In this document: piece after piece, positions 27,389 to 35,339 of the stretch
Numbering within the stretch: the first letter of the stretch is position 1
How the letters are laid out: the number at the start of each line of letters is the position of its first letter
Source of the DNA: Burkholderiaceae bacterium 16
GTDB lineage: Bacteria; Pseudomonadota; Gammaproteobacteria; Burkholderiales; Burkholderiaceae
Direction: 5' to 3'
Assembly: GCA_000955785.1 (NCBI GenBank)
Contig: JYOD01000007.1
Span: 95,676 to 159,675 of the forward strand
Length of the DNA stretch: 64,000 nucleotides
Position numbers and translations under genes: made by a program
Notes under the pieces: generated by a model
What the model was told of the DNA's origin: nothing
Seen by the model: only the letters and a program-made list of their open reading frames with translations
Databases searched by the model: none

Positions 27389-28581
27389 GCAAGCGCCTGC
27401 GCAATATCCGCCAGCAGGTCCGGCGCATCCTCGATGCCGGCACTGAGGCGGACCAGTCCGTCCGTGACGCCGTTCCGCAAGCGGATATCCTCCGCGACGG
27501 CGCTATGCGTGGTGGAGGCGGGATGGCAGGCGAGCGAGTCGGCATCGCCCACGGAGACCGCCTGCGTGACTAGCGTCAGCCGGTCCAGGAATCGCCGTGC
27601 CGCGGCCCGGCCGCCACGCAGCTCGAGCGACAGGATGCCGCCGAACAGCCGCATCTGGCCGCGCGCGATCTCGTGGCCGGGGTGCGAGGGCAGGCCCGGA
27701 TAGTAGACGCGCTCCACCGCGGCATGGCCATGCAGCATCTGTGCGATCTGCTGTGCGTTGTCGCAGGCTGCCTCGATCCGCAGCGGCAGCGTTTTCAGCC
27801 CGCGGATGAGCATGGCGGCCTCATGCGGGCTCAGGCAGCCGCCCAGGTCTTTCATGCCGGTCGGGCGGATGTGCTGGATAAGCTCGCCACGGGCCACGGC
27901 GACGCCGCCCGTGGCATCGCCGTGGCCGCCGATGTACTTGGTGGCCGAATGCACGGCTACGTCGATGCCGAGCGCCAGCGGCCGGGTCAGGCAAGGCGTG
28001 GCGAAGGTGTTGTCGGCCACGCTGAGGATGCCCGCCGCCCGCGCGATACGGGCCGTTTCCTCCAGGTCGATGATGCACATGACGGGGTTGGCCGGCGTTT
28101 CCACGTAGATCAGCCGGGTACGCTCGCTCAGGCGGGCTGGCACGCTCGCCAGGTCGGGCACGGCAAAGGTCTGGATGCCAAGGCGGGGCAGCAGGTTGCG
28201 CATGATCCCGTCGGTGCCGCCGTAGAGCGTGCCGACGTAGATGGCCTCGTCGCCCGCCGAGAGCAGCCCGAGCAGCGTCGACGTGATGGCAGCCGTGCCG
28301 CTGGCAAAAGCCACCGCGCCTTCGCCGCCTTCCAGCGCAGCCATCTTGGCCTCGAAGGTCTGCACGGTCGGGTTGGCGAAACGGCTGTAGAGAAAGCCCG
28401 GCTGCTCCCCGGAGAAGCGCCGCGCGCCCGCGTCGAAATCGTCGTAGGCAAACGACGAGGTGGCAACGATGGGCGGCGCGATGGCGCCGGTCGACGCATC
28501 CGGATGTTGTCCGGCGTGCACGGCGAGGGTGCGCAGGCCGAGGGCGGGGGAGGACGATGAAGCGGGCTTTTGAGAACGCAT
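27385..28581 (-). CDS. PLP-dependent Cys/Met metabolism enzyme (methionine gamma-lyase-like)
   Basis: 398 aa, trans-sulfuration family. The PLP lysine is in HSATKYIGGHGD; YSRFANPTV, ASGTAAITSTLL and SLGD-like VSVGDADSLACHPASTTHS are typical of methionine gamma-lyases. Overall pattern follows P. putida MdeA, but the active-site Cys of MdeA (its LYGCT) is Gly here (LYGGT), as in cystathionine gamma-synthases. Substrate could thus be methionine, homocysteine or an O-acylhomoserine. Its stop codon overlaps that of the convergent E1 gene in TTAA. Reaction as gamma-lyase would give 2-oxobutyrate, thiol and ammonia. Confidence 0.88.
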   Translation of the reverse strand: MRSQKPASSSSPALGLRTLAVHAGQHPDASTGAIAPPIVATSSFAYDDFDAGARRFSGEQPGFLYSRFANPTVQTFEAKMAALEGGEGAVAFASGTAAITSTLLGLLSAGDEAIYVGTLYGGTDGIMRNLLPRLGIQTFAVPDLASVPARLSERTRLIYVETPANPVMCIIDLEETARIARAAGILSVADNTFATPCLTRPLALGIDVAVHSATKYIGGHGDATGGVAVARGELIQHIRPTGMKDLGGCLSPHEAAMLIRGLKTLPLRIEAACDNAQQIAQMLHGHAAVERVYYPGLPSHPGHEIARGQMRLFGGILSLELRGGRAAARRFLDRLTLVTQAVSVGDADSLACHPASTTHSAVAEDIRLRNGVTDGLVRLSAGIEDAPDLLADIAQALA

Positions 28582-28692
28582 GACTGTGCCTCGACGATGT
28601 GGGTTCGCTAGCCATCCGGGTCTTTCCCGAAGACATGAGAATTATGCTTCTTGTTGAGCGTCAACAGCCGAGTCCTCCGGACGTGGCGTAGA

Positions 28693-29067
28693 TCAATCCC
28701 GGCTCGCATCCTCTGAACGTTCGTGCAAGACGTGCCCGAACTCATCCAGTTCCTTCTGGATCCTCGCCATGCTAGCGTCAATGGTCTGCTGCGTAACTTC
28801 ACCATCGACGAACTCAACCGAGACGCGGGTAACACGGGAATCCTTGTCGACGATGCCCTGCAGCACCTTGTCAAATAGCTTCTCCCCCGCACGCAAGCCG
28901 AGCGGGCGGGGAACAAGCACCTTGACCAGCAGGATCTCCTCCTCACTCTCCGTTTTCTCCGTTTGCGCCGCATTGGCAAAGGCCGTCCGCAGATACGATT
29001 TGAGTTTCAAGACACTCAGGTTGCCGGGAACACCGATATGCGACACCCGAATCTCTTTCTCCGCCAT
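28693..29067 (-). CDS. Hypothetical protein, 124 aa
   Basis: Family not recognised. Start at 29067 is supported by GGAGAG 6 nt upstream. The product is soluble, charged and mixed alpha/beta in appearance: a beta-like start (EIRVSHIGV), a long Lys/Glu-rich helix region (KTESEEEILLVKVL), a Val-rich strand (RVTRVSVEFVDGEV) and a C-terminal amphipathic helix (QKELDEFGHVLHERSED). Nothing identifies an activity. It is a single gene between the PLP enzyme and the DJ-1 gene. Confidence 0.7.
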   Translation of the reverse strand: MAEKEIRVSHIGVPGNLSVLKLKSYLRTAFANAAQTEKTESEEEILLVKVLVPRPLGLRAGEKLFDKVLQGIVDKDSRVTRVSVEFVDGEVTQQTIDASMARIQKELDEFGHVLHERSEDASRD

Positions 29068-29236
29068 GCTATCTCTCCACCGAAATTGAACGCGAGGACT
29101 ATACCGCAGGCGGCATCGGTCCAACAAAGCGCAGCACTGTCGCAATGGATTACGCCAACGAGGATGCAGGTGCAGGTAAAGGGCTGAGCGTGACCGTGCT
29201 CATTCCTACGACTGCTGCGCGCTAGGAAGCAACTGG

Positions 29237-29866
29237 TCAGGCAGCATGCCTGAGCGTGCGCAGGCGCCGCCGGTTGGCGTCCAGCGCCGCGTCATACTCC
29301 ATGATGCGGGCCGTCTCGTGGCTCACTTCGGAGCCGAGGTACCGCTCAAGGAGGTAGAGCGTCAGGTCAATGCCGAGCGTCACGCCGCCGCCGGTAATGA
29401 CATCGCCTTCATCGACCACCAGCGCCTGGACGGTTTGCGTGTCCGGATATAGTCTGGCCAGGGTGGTGGCCGGGCATTCCTCTGGTCCTGTGACAGGAAA
29501 CTTTGTCGTGGCGGTCTTGCCTTCGAGCAGGCCGGAGGCCCCGAGGATCATGGCGCCCGTACATACGCTCGCCACGCGCTCGCCGCTGGCGTGACGCCGG
29601 CGGATAAACGAAAGCATGCCATTATTATGCACCTGCTCGCGCCAGCCCGGTCCTCCGGTCACGATCACGACATCCGCCGGCGGCGCATCGGCGAACGCGT
29701 AGTCGGTTTCGACGCGCAGCCCGTTCTGCAACCGGACCATGCCGCCGTGCTCTGAAACGGTGAAGTACGAGAGCTTCTCCGTCACGCGTTTCGCCATCGA
29801 TAGCGTCCCGATGACAGCGAGTTCGATGGGCTCAATGTGTTCATACAAAACGACCGCGATGCGCAT
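29237..29866 (-). CDS. DJ-1/PfpI family protein (GATase1-like)
   Basis: 209 aa from the ATG at 29866. The fold shows VVLYEHIEPIELAV at the start, VTGGPGW, and the nucleophile elbow SVCTGAMILGASGLLEGKTATTK with the conserved Cys; ITGGGVTLGIDLTLYLLE near the end. This subgroup (isonitrile hydratase/ThiJ-like, also the sensor domain of GlxA regulators) has varied functions. Its promoter carries the GGAAAC motifs shared with the neighbouring HTH-cupin, MHS transporter and cupin genes, so it probably belongs to that regulon. Confidence 0.87.
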   Translation of the reverse strand: MRIAVVLYEHIEPIELAVIGTLSMAKRVTEKLSYFTVSEHGGMVRLQNGLRVETDYAFADAPPADVVIVTGGPGWREQVHNNGMLSFIRRRHASGERVASVCTGAMILGASGLLEGKTATTKFPVTGPEECPATTLARLYPDTQTVQALVVDEGDVITGGGVTLGIDLTLYLLERYLGSEVSHETARIMEYDAALDANRRRLRTLRHAA

Positions 29867-29889
29867 GGTGTGTTGTCTCCGAGTGGGTT

Positions 29890-29933
29890 GTTTCCCAATC
29901 TTATGACATTGTTTCCTTTTGGGCAACTTACCC
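29890..29933 (-). promoter_or_regulatory. Promoter with GGAAAC motifs, DJ-1 gene
   Basis: On the minus strand TTGCCC (29926-29921) and TAAGAT (29903-29898) are 17 bp apart. The spacer begins with AAAAGGAAAC directly after the -35 box, and GGGAAAC (29896-29890) follows the -10 box. The same AAAAGGAAAC follows the -35 box of the cupin gene promoter at 32328. Confidence 0.65.
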
Positions 29934-29962
29934 ATTTCGCTAGCCTGCCGTTTTGCTACGTC

Positions 29963-30652
29963 TCACTTGAGGTCTGGCTCGGCAGGCTCCATCACAACCA
30001 CCACTGCCTGTGCATCGCCCTCCAGGGCGCGGCCCCGATGCGGCGTGCTGGACTCGAAGTAAAGGCTGTCGCCAGCTTCCAGGATGCAGCGTTGAAGCTT
30101 GCCTTTGACCTTGAACTCGAATTCGACTTTTCCCGACAGGAGAAAGACGAATTCCTCTCCCGCATGCTCGAAGAAGAAGTCGAGATTGATCTCGGAGGGG
30201 AAGGTAAACATGAAGGGGTCCATGTGCTTGCGCTGCTTCTTGTGCGCCAGGCTCACATAGTCGTACCCGTAGGCGCTGCCGCCGCGAAACACGGGTTTGC
30301 GCTCCCAATGATGTACCACGGAGACGGGGGTGTCGGCACTTTCGGGCGAGACCGCGTCCGCGGCATCCGTGTCGACAAAGAAATAGCTCAGTTCCATGCC
30401 CATGGCGCGTGCGATGCGAGCCAGCGAACCAATCGGCGGCGCCTTTTTCCCGTTCTCGATCTTGGATAGATAGCCTTTTGTGAATCCGGATAGCTCCGCA
30501 AGGGCTTCAAGCGTAAGGTCGTGCTCGATGCGTGCTGTGCGCAGACGCAGGCAGACGGCTTCTTCATCATCTATCGGCGCCGTGCTCACATCCTGAGCGG
30601 CTTGCTTCTGCCGTGATGCGAGAAGTGTTTTATCGAGGGTTTTTGCCGTCAT
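29963..30652 (-). CDS. HTH (XRE) - cupin transcriptional regulator
   Basis: 229 aa from the ATG at 30652. XRE helix-turn-helix at about residues 32-90 (RLRTARIEHDLTLEALAELSG, FTKGYLSKIENGKKAPP), then a C-terminal cupin (about 155-225; FFEHAGEEFVFLLSGKVEFE, GDSLYFESSTPHRGRAL). This two-domain design (PuuR/MppR-like) senses a small molecule through the cupin. A perfect 10-bp inverted repeat overlaps its own transcription start, and related motifs lie in the neighbouring promoters, so it is probably the local repressor. The effector is unknown. Confidence 0.9.
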   Translation of the reverse strand: MTAKTLDKTLLASRQKQAAQDVSTAPIDDEEAVCLRLRTARIEHDLTLEALAELSGFTKGYLSKIENGKKAPPIGSLARIARAMGMELSYFFVDTDAADAVSPESADTPVSVVHHWERKPVFRGGSAYGYDYVSLAHKKQRKHMDPFMFTFPSEINLDFFFEHAGEEFVFLLSGKVEFEFKVKGKLQRCILEAGDSLYFESSTPHRGRALEGDAQAVVVVMEPAEPDLK

Positions 30653-30689
30653 GGCTTGCAAGTTCCGTTCGCCCGTCTGGTAGGGGAAT

Positions 30690-30711
30690 GGGAAACTTGG
30701 GCAAGTTTCCC
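30690..30711. promoter_or_regulatory. Perfect dyad operator of the HTH-cupin gene
   Basis: GGGAAACTTG and CAAGTTTCCC are perfect 10-bp arms around a central GG. On the minus strand a TACAAT -10 box (30724-30719) lies directly upstream, so the dyad covers the expected transcription start: a repressor position. Confidence 0.75.
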
Positions 30712-30819
30712 GGTTGAAATTGTAAGCCTTGTTGCGTGGCGTTTGTTGCCCAGGCGGTTTGGGCGCCGCTTGCGCTGCCCTTGCGCCAGGAAGGCGACGG
30801 CACCGCAAGCAGCCATCCG

Positions 30820-32157
30820 TCAGGATTCGTAGAGGTTGTCCCGATAGGTTTCAGTGCTGGCCGCGGTAGCGATCAGGGTAACGAGGCCAAGCACGGCAAT
30901 CATGATGGCCACGCCGACGAAATGTCCTTGCCTGGCCAGCAGGGCGGTCGCCAGCATGGGCGCAAGGCCGCCCCCGATGCCCGCCGCGACCTGGCATCCC
31001 AGCGATGCCCCGCTGTAGCGTACCTTGGTGCCGAACAACTCGGGAAGCAGGGCGGCTTGCGGACCGTACATGGAGCCGTGGCCCAGATTCATGCAAATTG
31101 CCACGGCCAGCGCAATGATCGCGGGATTGCCGGTCTGGATGCACATGAACAGCGGATAGGCCGCCGCGATGGTGAAAAGGGATCCCAGGAAATACAGCGG
31201 GCGCCGGCCCCAGCGGTCCGACAGATGGCCGAACAACGGGATCGTCAGCAGTTCCAGCGCGGCACCAAGCAGCACGCCGTCCAAAATGACCGTCTTGGGA
31301 ATTTTCAGTACCGTGGTCCCGTACACGACGACGAACACGGTGAGGATATAGACCCAGGCAACTTCGCAGACTTTCAATCCAATACTGATGATGAGGTTGC
31401 GGCGGTGCTTGGTCAGCACCTCGAGCAGGGGGATCTTCGGCGGCTCCTTGTCCTGCGACGCCGCGGCAAAGACCGGCGATTCCGAGACCTTCAAGCGGAT
31501 ATAAAAGCCCAGGAAGACAAGAATGGCGCTCAGCAGGAACGGGACGCGCCAGCCCCACGCCAGGAAGTCGGCGTCCGCCATCCTGCTCAGGTAGGCAAAG
31601 ATGCCGGTAGAGGCAAGCATGCCCAGCGGGAATCCCATCTGCACCAGGCTCCCATAAAAGCCGCGCTTGTCTCGCGGCGCATGCTCGATCACCATCAGCG
31701 CCGCGCCGCCCCACTCCCCGCCGATGCCGATGCCCTGGATCACGCGTAGCAATATCAGCAGCACCGGCGCCCAGATGCCAATCTGGCCATAGGTGGGGAG
31801 CAAACCGATGGCGAACGTGCCGCCGCCCATGAGGAACATCGTCGCCATCAGCATGGTCTTGCGGCCGACCTTGTCGCCGAAGTGCCCGAATACGACACCA
31901 CCCAGGGGGCGCGCGATAAAGCCAACGGCAAAGGATCCCAGCGCGGCCATGGTCCCCATCAACGGGTCTAGCGATGGAAAGAACAGCTTGTTGAACACCA
32001 GCGCGGCGGCTGTGCCATAGAGCAAAAAGTCGTACCACTCGACCATGGTGCCGATGACGCTGGCCGTCACCACCTTGCTCATGCTGTCCCTGCCGCTGGA
32101 TCGGTGCGCTGTGTCGACCAAACCTGCGGCGCCCTCCGTGTTTGTGTATGCATCCAT
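30820..32157 (-). CDS. MHS-family MFS transporter
   Basis: 445 aa with twelve predicted membrane spans; AGGAG lies 7 nt before the ATG. Metabolite:H+ symporter motifs: GTMVEWYDFLLYG in helix 1, ARPLGGVVFGHFGDKVGRKTM in the first loop, GIGIGGEWGGAALM and SDRWGRRP. Family members import organic acids such as citrate, 2-oxoglutarate, shikimate or proline betaine; the substrate is not evident. Its promoter has GTTTCCC inside the spacer, tying it to the neighbouring HTH-cupin regulator. Confidence 0.9.
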   Translation of the reverse strand: MDAYTNTEGAAGLVDTAHRSSGRDSMSKVVTASVIGTMVEWYDFLLYGTAAALVFNKLFFPSLDPLMGTMAALGSFAVGFIARPLGGVVFGHFGDKVGRKTMLMATMFLMGGGTFAIGLLPTYGQIGIWAPVLLILLRVIQGIGIGGEWGGAALMVIEHAPRDKRGFYGSLVQMGFPLGMLASTGIFAYLSRMADADFLAWGWRVPFLLSAILVFLGFYIRLKVSESPVFAAASQDKEPPKIPLLEVLTKHRRNLIISIGLKVCEVAWVYILTVFVVVYGTTVLKIPKTVILDGVLLGAALELLTIPLFGHLSDRWGRRPLYFLGSLFTIAAAYPLFMCIQTGNPAIIALAVAICMNLGHGSMYGPQAALLPELFGTKVRYSGASLGCQVAAGIGGGLAPMLATALLARQGHFVGVAIMIAVLGLVTLIATAASTETYRDNLYES

Positions 32158-32227
32158 CGGTGTCTCCTGTCTCCTGTTTGCTGCTTGTCATTGGTTTCGG
32201 GGGCGCAATCTCGCGAGAACTGCGCGT

Positions 32228-32363
32228 TCATAGTAGTCAATCGGGAAACATTTTCAAGCAATGTAGGGTAAACAAGGAAACTAAAGTTACTAAAAAAGCA
32301 TATATACCAAAACACAATTAAGGTTGGTTGACCAAAAGGAAACTATTGAGTAAATTGGTTTCC
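32228..32363. promoter_or_regulatory. Divergent promoters with GGAAAC motifs, MHS transporter / cupin
   Basis: Minus strand: TTGAAA (32257-32252), 16 bp, TACTAT (32235-32230), with GTTTCCC (32249-32243) in the spacer. Plus strand: TTGACC (32328-32333), 17 bp, TAAATT (32351-32356), with AAAAGGAAAC right after the -35 box and GGTTTCC (32357-32363) right after the -10. A further GGAAAC is at 32276-32281. The stretch is markedly AT-rich. Confidence 0.7.
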
Positions 32364-32420
32364 GTGCGACGCATCGTGTTTGCGCGCTTGCACTTACCTA
32401 ACTGTCCAGAGGAGACTGCC

Positions 32421-32828
32421 GTGATTGAGAATCAACACTTCAGCGAGCGTTTGAAGGGCAAACTGGAGCCGACCCCCGGCGGCTCGGTTTATGTCGATCC
32501 AGATACCCTCGAATGGGAGCCCTCCCAGTTCGAGAAGATCTCGATGAAAGTCCTGTATCGCAACGACGCCGCCGGCGAAATGACCGTGCTCCTCAAGTGG
32601 GAGCCAGGCGCGGTGCTGCCATTCCACAAGCATCCGGAGATCGAGCAAAGCTATGTGCTCGAGGGATCGTTCTACGATCACGACGGGATCTGCCGCGCCG
32701 GCCAGTTCGTCTGGCGCCAGCCTGGTTCATTGCACGAAACCCGTTCCGACGAGGGCTGCCTGCTGTTCGCGGTCTATCGCAAGCCGAACGTCTTCTTTGG
32801 TACGGCCGGCTTCCGCAAGACCTCCTGA
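32421..32828 (+). CDS. Cupin-domain protein (ChrR-cupin/dioxygenase-like)
   Basis: 135 aa from a GTG start with GGAG 6 nt upstream. Single cupin barrel with metal ligands visible: LPFHKHPEIEQSYVLEG (two His and a Glu) and a later His in PGSLHET. Resembles the ChrR-type cupin found in 2,4'-dihydroxyacetophenone dioxygenase and related small dioxygenases or isomerases. It is followed 58 bp later by a ferredoxin gene and is divergent from the MHS transporter, with shared regulatory motifs. Reaction unknown; a metal-dependent role on the imported compound is possible. Confidence 0.85.
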   Translation: MIENQHFSERLKGKLEPTPGGSVYVDPDTLEWEPSQFEKISMKVLYRNDAAGEMTVLLKWEPGAVLPFHKHPEIEQSYVLEGSFYDHDGICRAGQFVWRQPGSLHETRSDEGCLLFAVYRKPNVFFGTAGFRKTS

Positions 32829-32886
32829 AATTACCGGCGTCCTATCCCCGGGGCGTGGTGCTCCGGGATTTGTCATTGGAGTCGCC

Positions 32887-33207
32887 ATGGCTTGCGTCGT
32901 CACTGAAGCTTGCATCAACTGCCGCTATGGAGATTGCGCGGAAGTCTGCCCCGTGCATGCGTTCCATCAGGGGCCGAACTTTATGGTGATCGACCCGTCG
33001 GTCTGCCTGAATTGCACGATTTGCACCCTGGTATGCCCGGTCAATGCCATCAAGAATGACTATGACCTGACAGAGGAGGAACTCGGTTTCGTTGAACTCA
33101 ATGACAAGCTGGCGCAGAAGTGGCCGGTGGTGAAAATTGGGGACGGGCCGCTGCCGGATGCGGACGATTGGGCGTTTCTGGAAAACAAGAGGGCGTTGCT
33201 GGTCTAG
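32887..33207 (+). CDS. 7Fe/8Fe-type ferredoxin, FdxA-like
   Basis: 106 aa, matching the length and layout of FdxA. First cluster region CINCRYGDCAEVCPVHAF, second CLNCTICTLVCPVNAI (CxxCxxCxxxCP), followed by the typical C-terminal extension (FVELNDKLAQKWPVV, PLPDADDW). The N-terminal cluster of FdxA is [3Fe-4S]. It carries electrons in the cytoplasm. TTGGAG precedes the ATG. It lies behind the cupin gene, and could serve an oxygenase encoded elsewhere; the partner is unknown. Confidence 0.92.
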   Translation: MACVVTEACINCRYGDCAEVCPVHAFHQGPNFMVIDPSVCLNCTICTLVCPVNAIKNDYDLTEEELGFVELNDKLAQKWPVVKIGDGPLPDADDWAFLENKRALLV

Positions 33208-33483
33208 GAAGCAGGTGAGGGGCCATCGCCACGGAGAGCTGCCGTCCATGCGGTCAGCCGTGCAGAGGATCAGGAAGCGCCTGACAGCTTTGGGTGCTCG
33301 GCACACTAGCCAGTCGTCCCCGCTCTCTGGTGGCAGCACAACGATCGAGCGCGCGCAGATAACGCGCCTCGGCGTCGATGGCAACGCTGGTAAATGACTG
33401 TTGCAAAATCAAACAAAATGTCAGGTACCTCGGCGCTACAGTGGTCCTTCCCATGCCTGAAGGCGTTTTTTGGAGGTACACGA

Positions 33484-33891
33484 ATGAAGCAACATCTGGC
33501 GAAATCCCTGTTGATGGCTGGCGCGATGATCGCGTCCTACCCGCTGTTCGCGCAGCAGGCCCAGCCCATTCAGCCGGCCCAGCCGATGCCGATGACTCAG
33601 CCGATGCAATCCACCCAGCCTATGCAATCCGCCCAGTCGGTGCCATCCGCGCAGCCTGTGCAAGCCATGCCGGCGGCAGCGCCGTCGGCCCAGGCGACGC
33701 TGCCGGCCGCACGCGATCCTTATGCGCAAAGTGCCGAACAGCCGGTTCAGCCGGGCATGGCGCCCGCACCGGTCGACCCGACGCTGGCCCGCAGCCCCAA
33801 CCCGGCAATGGACTCCGCCAGCATGAGCCTGGCTCCCGATGCGCTCGGGACGCGCCTGGGCCAGCGCAATCCCTTCCTCGACGGTGCCTGA
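33484..33891 (+). CDS. Secreted Gln/Pro/Met-rich low-complexity protein
   Basis: 135 aa, GGAGG 8 nt before the ATG. A signal peptide (KSLLMAGAMIASYPLFAQQ) is followed by degenerate QP-containing repeats (QPIQPAQPMPMTQPMQ and similar) and a C-terminus ending QRNPFLDGA. No domain is recognised. The RNPFLDGA end resembles the RDPFTDGA repeats of the secreted protein at 58630 in this same window. The 276-bp gap before it shows no gene. Exported, possibly periplasmic; function unknown. Confidence 0.75.
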   Translation: MKQHLAKSLLMAGAMIASYPLFAQQAQPIQPAQPMPMTQPMQSTQPMQSAQSVPSAQPVQAMPAAAPSAQATLPAARDPYAQSAEQPVQPGMAPAPVDPTLARSPNPAMDSASMSLAPDALGTRLGQRNPFLDGA

Positions 33892-34010
33892 GCGCCTGTT
33901 AGCCTTCCTGAGCCCCAACCCTTCGGAGTGCAACGTGCCGTGAACCGGGCAGCGCGCCGCGCTGCATGCAAAAGCAAGTAGCGATGAAGTAGCCGGTTGA
34001 ACCGGAGGGC

Positions 34011-34040
34011 AGGGCGCCGGCACGTCCGCGCCGGCGCCCT
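34011..34040 (-). terminator. GC hairpin after the cytochrome c gene
   Basis: AGGGCGCCGGC (34011-34021) and GCCGGCGCCCT (34030-34040) form a perfect 11-bp stem with an 8-nt loop, 3 bp beyond the cytochrome stop codon on the minus strand. There is no T-tract. Confidence 0.55.
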
Positions 34041-34043
34041 CCC

Positions 34044-35339
34044 TCAATGGTCCTTGCCCGCTTCCGCGCGCAGGGCCTTCACCTTTTCCGCGCTCACATC
34101 GCCGGGTTGTCCGCCGTAGCTCGCCCGCAGGTAGTTGGCCAGGTCGGCAAGCTCCGCGTCGCTCAGGTGCGACGCAAAGCCGGGCATGTCCTGCATGCTC
34201 TCCAGCCCGGGGAATTTCTGGGCTTCGATGCCGTCGAGCATGGATACGATCAGGTTGTGCGGGTCGGCGTTGCGCACGGTGGAGTTGCCCAGCATCGCCA
34301 CCGCCACGTGCGGCTTGCCCTCGCCCTCGCGGCCGTGGCAGCCGGCGCAGACGGCCAGGTAATGCTGGCGGCCGGGCTTGAACCGGGCCGCGTCCGCGTT
34401 GGCCGGCTTGAGTGGCTGGGGCTGCGGCGGCTGGTCGCCCAGGAGGTAGGTCGACATGGCGGCGAGGTCGGCCTTGTTCAGGTACTGGCTGCTGAGATGG
34501 ACCACGGGGAACATCTCGCCGTAAGCCGAGCCTTGCGGCGCCATGCCGGTGGCGAAGAAGGTCTGCAGGTCGGCGCCCGTCCAGCCGCGCGCGGCCAAGC
34601 CGGCGGGCGTGATGTCCGGCGCGGCCACGCGGCCGAGCGCGGCGCCGGCCAGTGGCTTGGCTGCGTCCAGGCGGCCGAACGCGGCGCGCGGCGTGTGGCA
34701 TTCGGCGCAGTGGCCCAGTGCATTGGACAGGTAGCGGCCGCGCTGCCAGGGCGGGGTCTGGCCGGTGGAGGCGTCGGGCAGCTGGTCCTTCAGGAACAGC
34801 AGGTTCCAGCCGGGCAGCGCCGCGCGCATGTTGTACGGAAAGCTGAGATCGTGCGGCCTGTTGGCCACGGCAACCGGTTTCAGCTGCATCAGGTAGGCGT
34901 ACATCGCATCGGTGTCGCCGCGCGACAGGCCGCGATACGAGGTGTAGGGCATGGCCGGGTAGAGATGCTTGTCCGGCGTGACCCCGTCGTGCAGCGCCTT
35001 GTAGAAATCGTCCGCGCTCCACTTGCCGATGCCGTGGTCCTTGTCCGGCGTGATGTTGGTGCCGTAAAAGGTGCCGAATGGCGAGGCTAGTTCCACCCCG
35101 CCGACAAAGGGCGCGCCCTGGGCGCTGGTATGGCAGGCGGCGCAATCCGCGGCGCGCACCAGGTAGCGTCCGCGTGCGATCTGGTCGGCGGGAGAGAGCT
35201 TGGTGGCGGGTTGCTGGTCGGCGGCGGTGTCGATCGGGGCGGCGTGGTCGCCGCAGCCAGCCAGCAGGGCCGCGCCCAGCGCGGCCATTGTCGCCAGCGT
35301 GGTGCGCGCGTGCCGGAGGAAGTTGGGCGGGCTCATCAT
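34044..35339 (-). CDS. Triheme cytochrome c lipoprotein, electron acceptor of the Mo hydroxylase
   Basis: 431 aa from the ATG at 35339 (overlapping the upstream stop in ATGA). Signal sequence ending in a lipobox (LLAGC), so the protein should be lipid-anchored. Three CxxCH haem motifs are visible: CAACH, CAECH and CAGCH, each in its own cytochrome c domain (about 45-150, 190-300, 330-420). This subunit passes electrons from a periplasmic molybdenum hydroxylase to the respiratory chain, as in nicotinate or aldehyde dehydrogenases of this type. Last gene of a three-gene operon. Confidence 0.92.
   Translation of the reverse strand: MMSPPNFLRHARTTLATMAALGAALLAGCGDHAAPIDTAADQQPATKLSPADQIARGRYLVRAADCAACHTSAQGAPFVGGVELASPFGTFYGTNITPDKDHGIGKWSADDFYKALHDGVTPDKHLYPAMPYTSYRGLSRGDTDAMYAYLMQLKPVAVANRPHDLSFPYNMRAALPGWNLLFLKDQLPDASTGQTPPWQRGRYLSNALGHCAECHTPRAAFGRLDAAKPLAGAALGRVAAPDITPAGLAARGWTGADLQTFFATGMAPQGSAYGEMFPVVHLSSQYLNKADLAAMSTYLLGDQPPQPQPLKPANADAARFKPGRQHYLAVCAGCHGREGEGKPHVAVAMLGNSTVRNADPHNLIVSMLDGIEAQKFPGLESMQDMPGFASHLSDAELADLANYLRASYGGQPGDVSAEKVKALRAEAGKDH

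Noticed and set aside
33137..33397. Possible short gene after the ferredoxin
   Set aside because: Starts inside the ferredoxin gene, Arg-rich with no motif; the gap looks non-coding.
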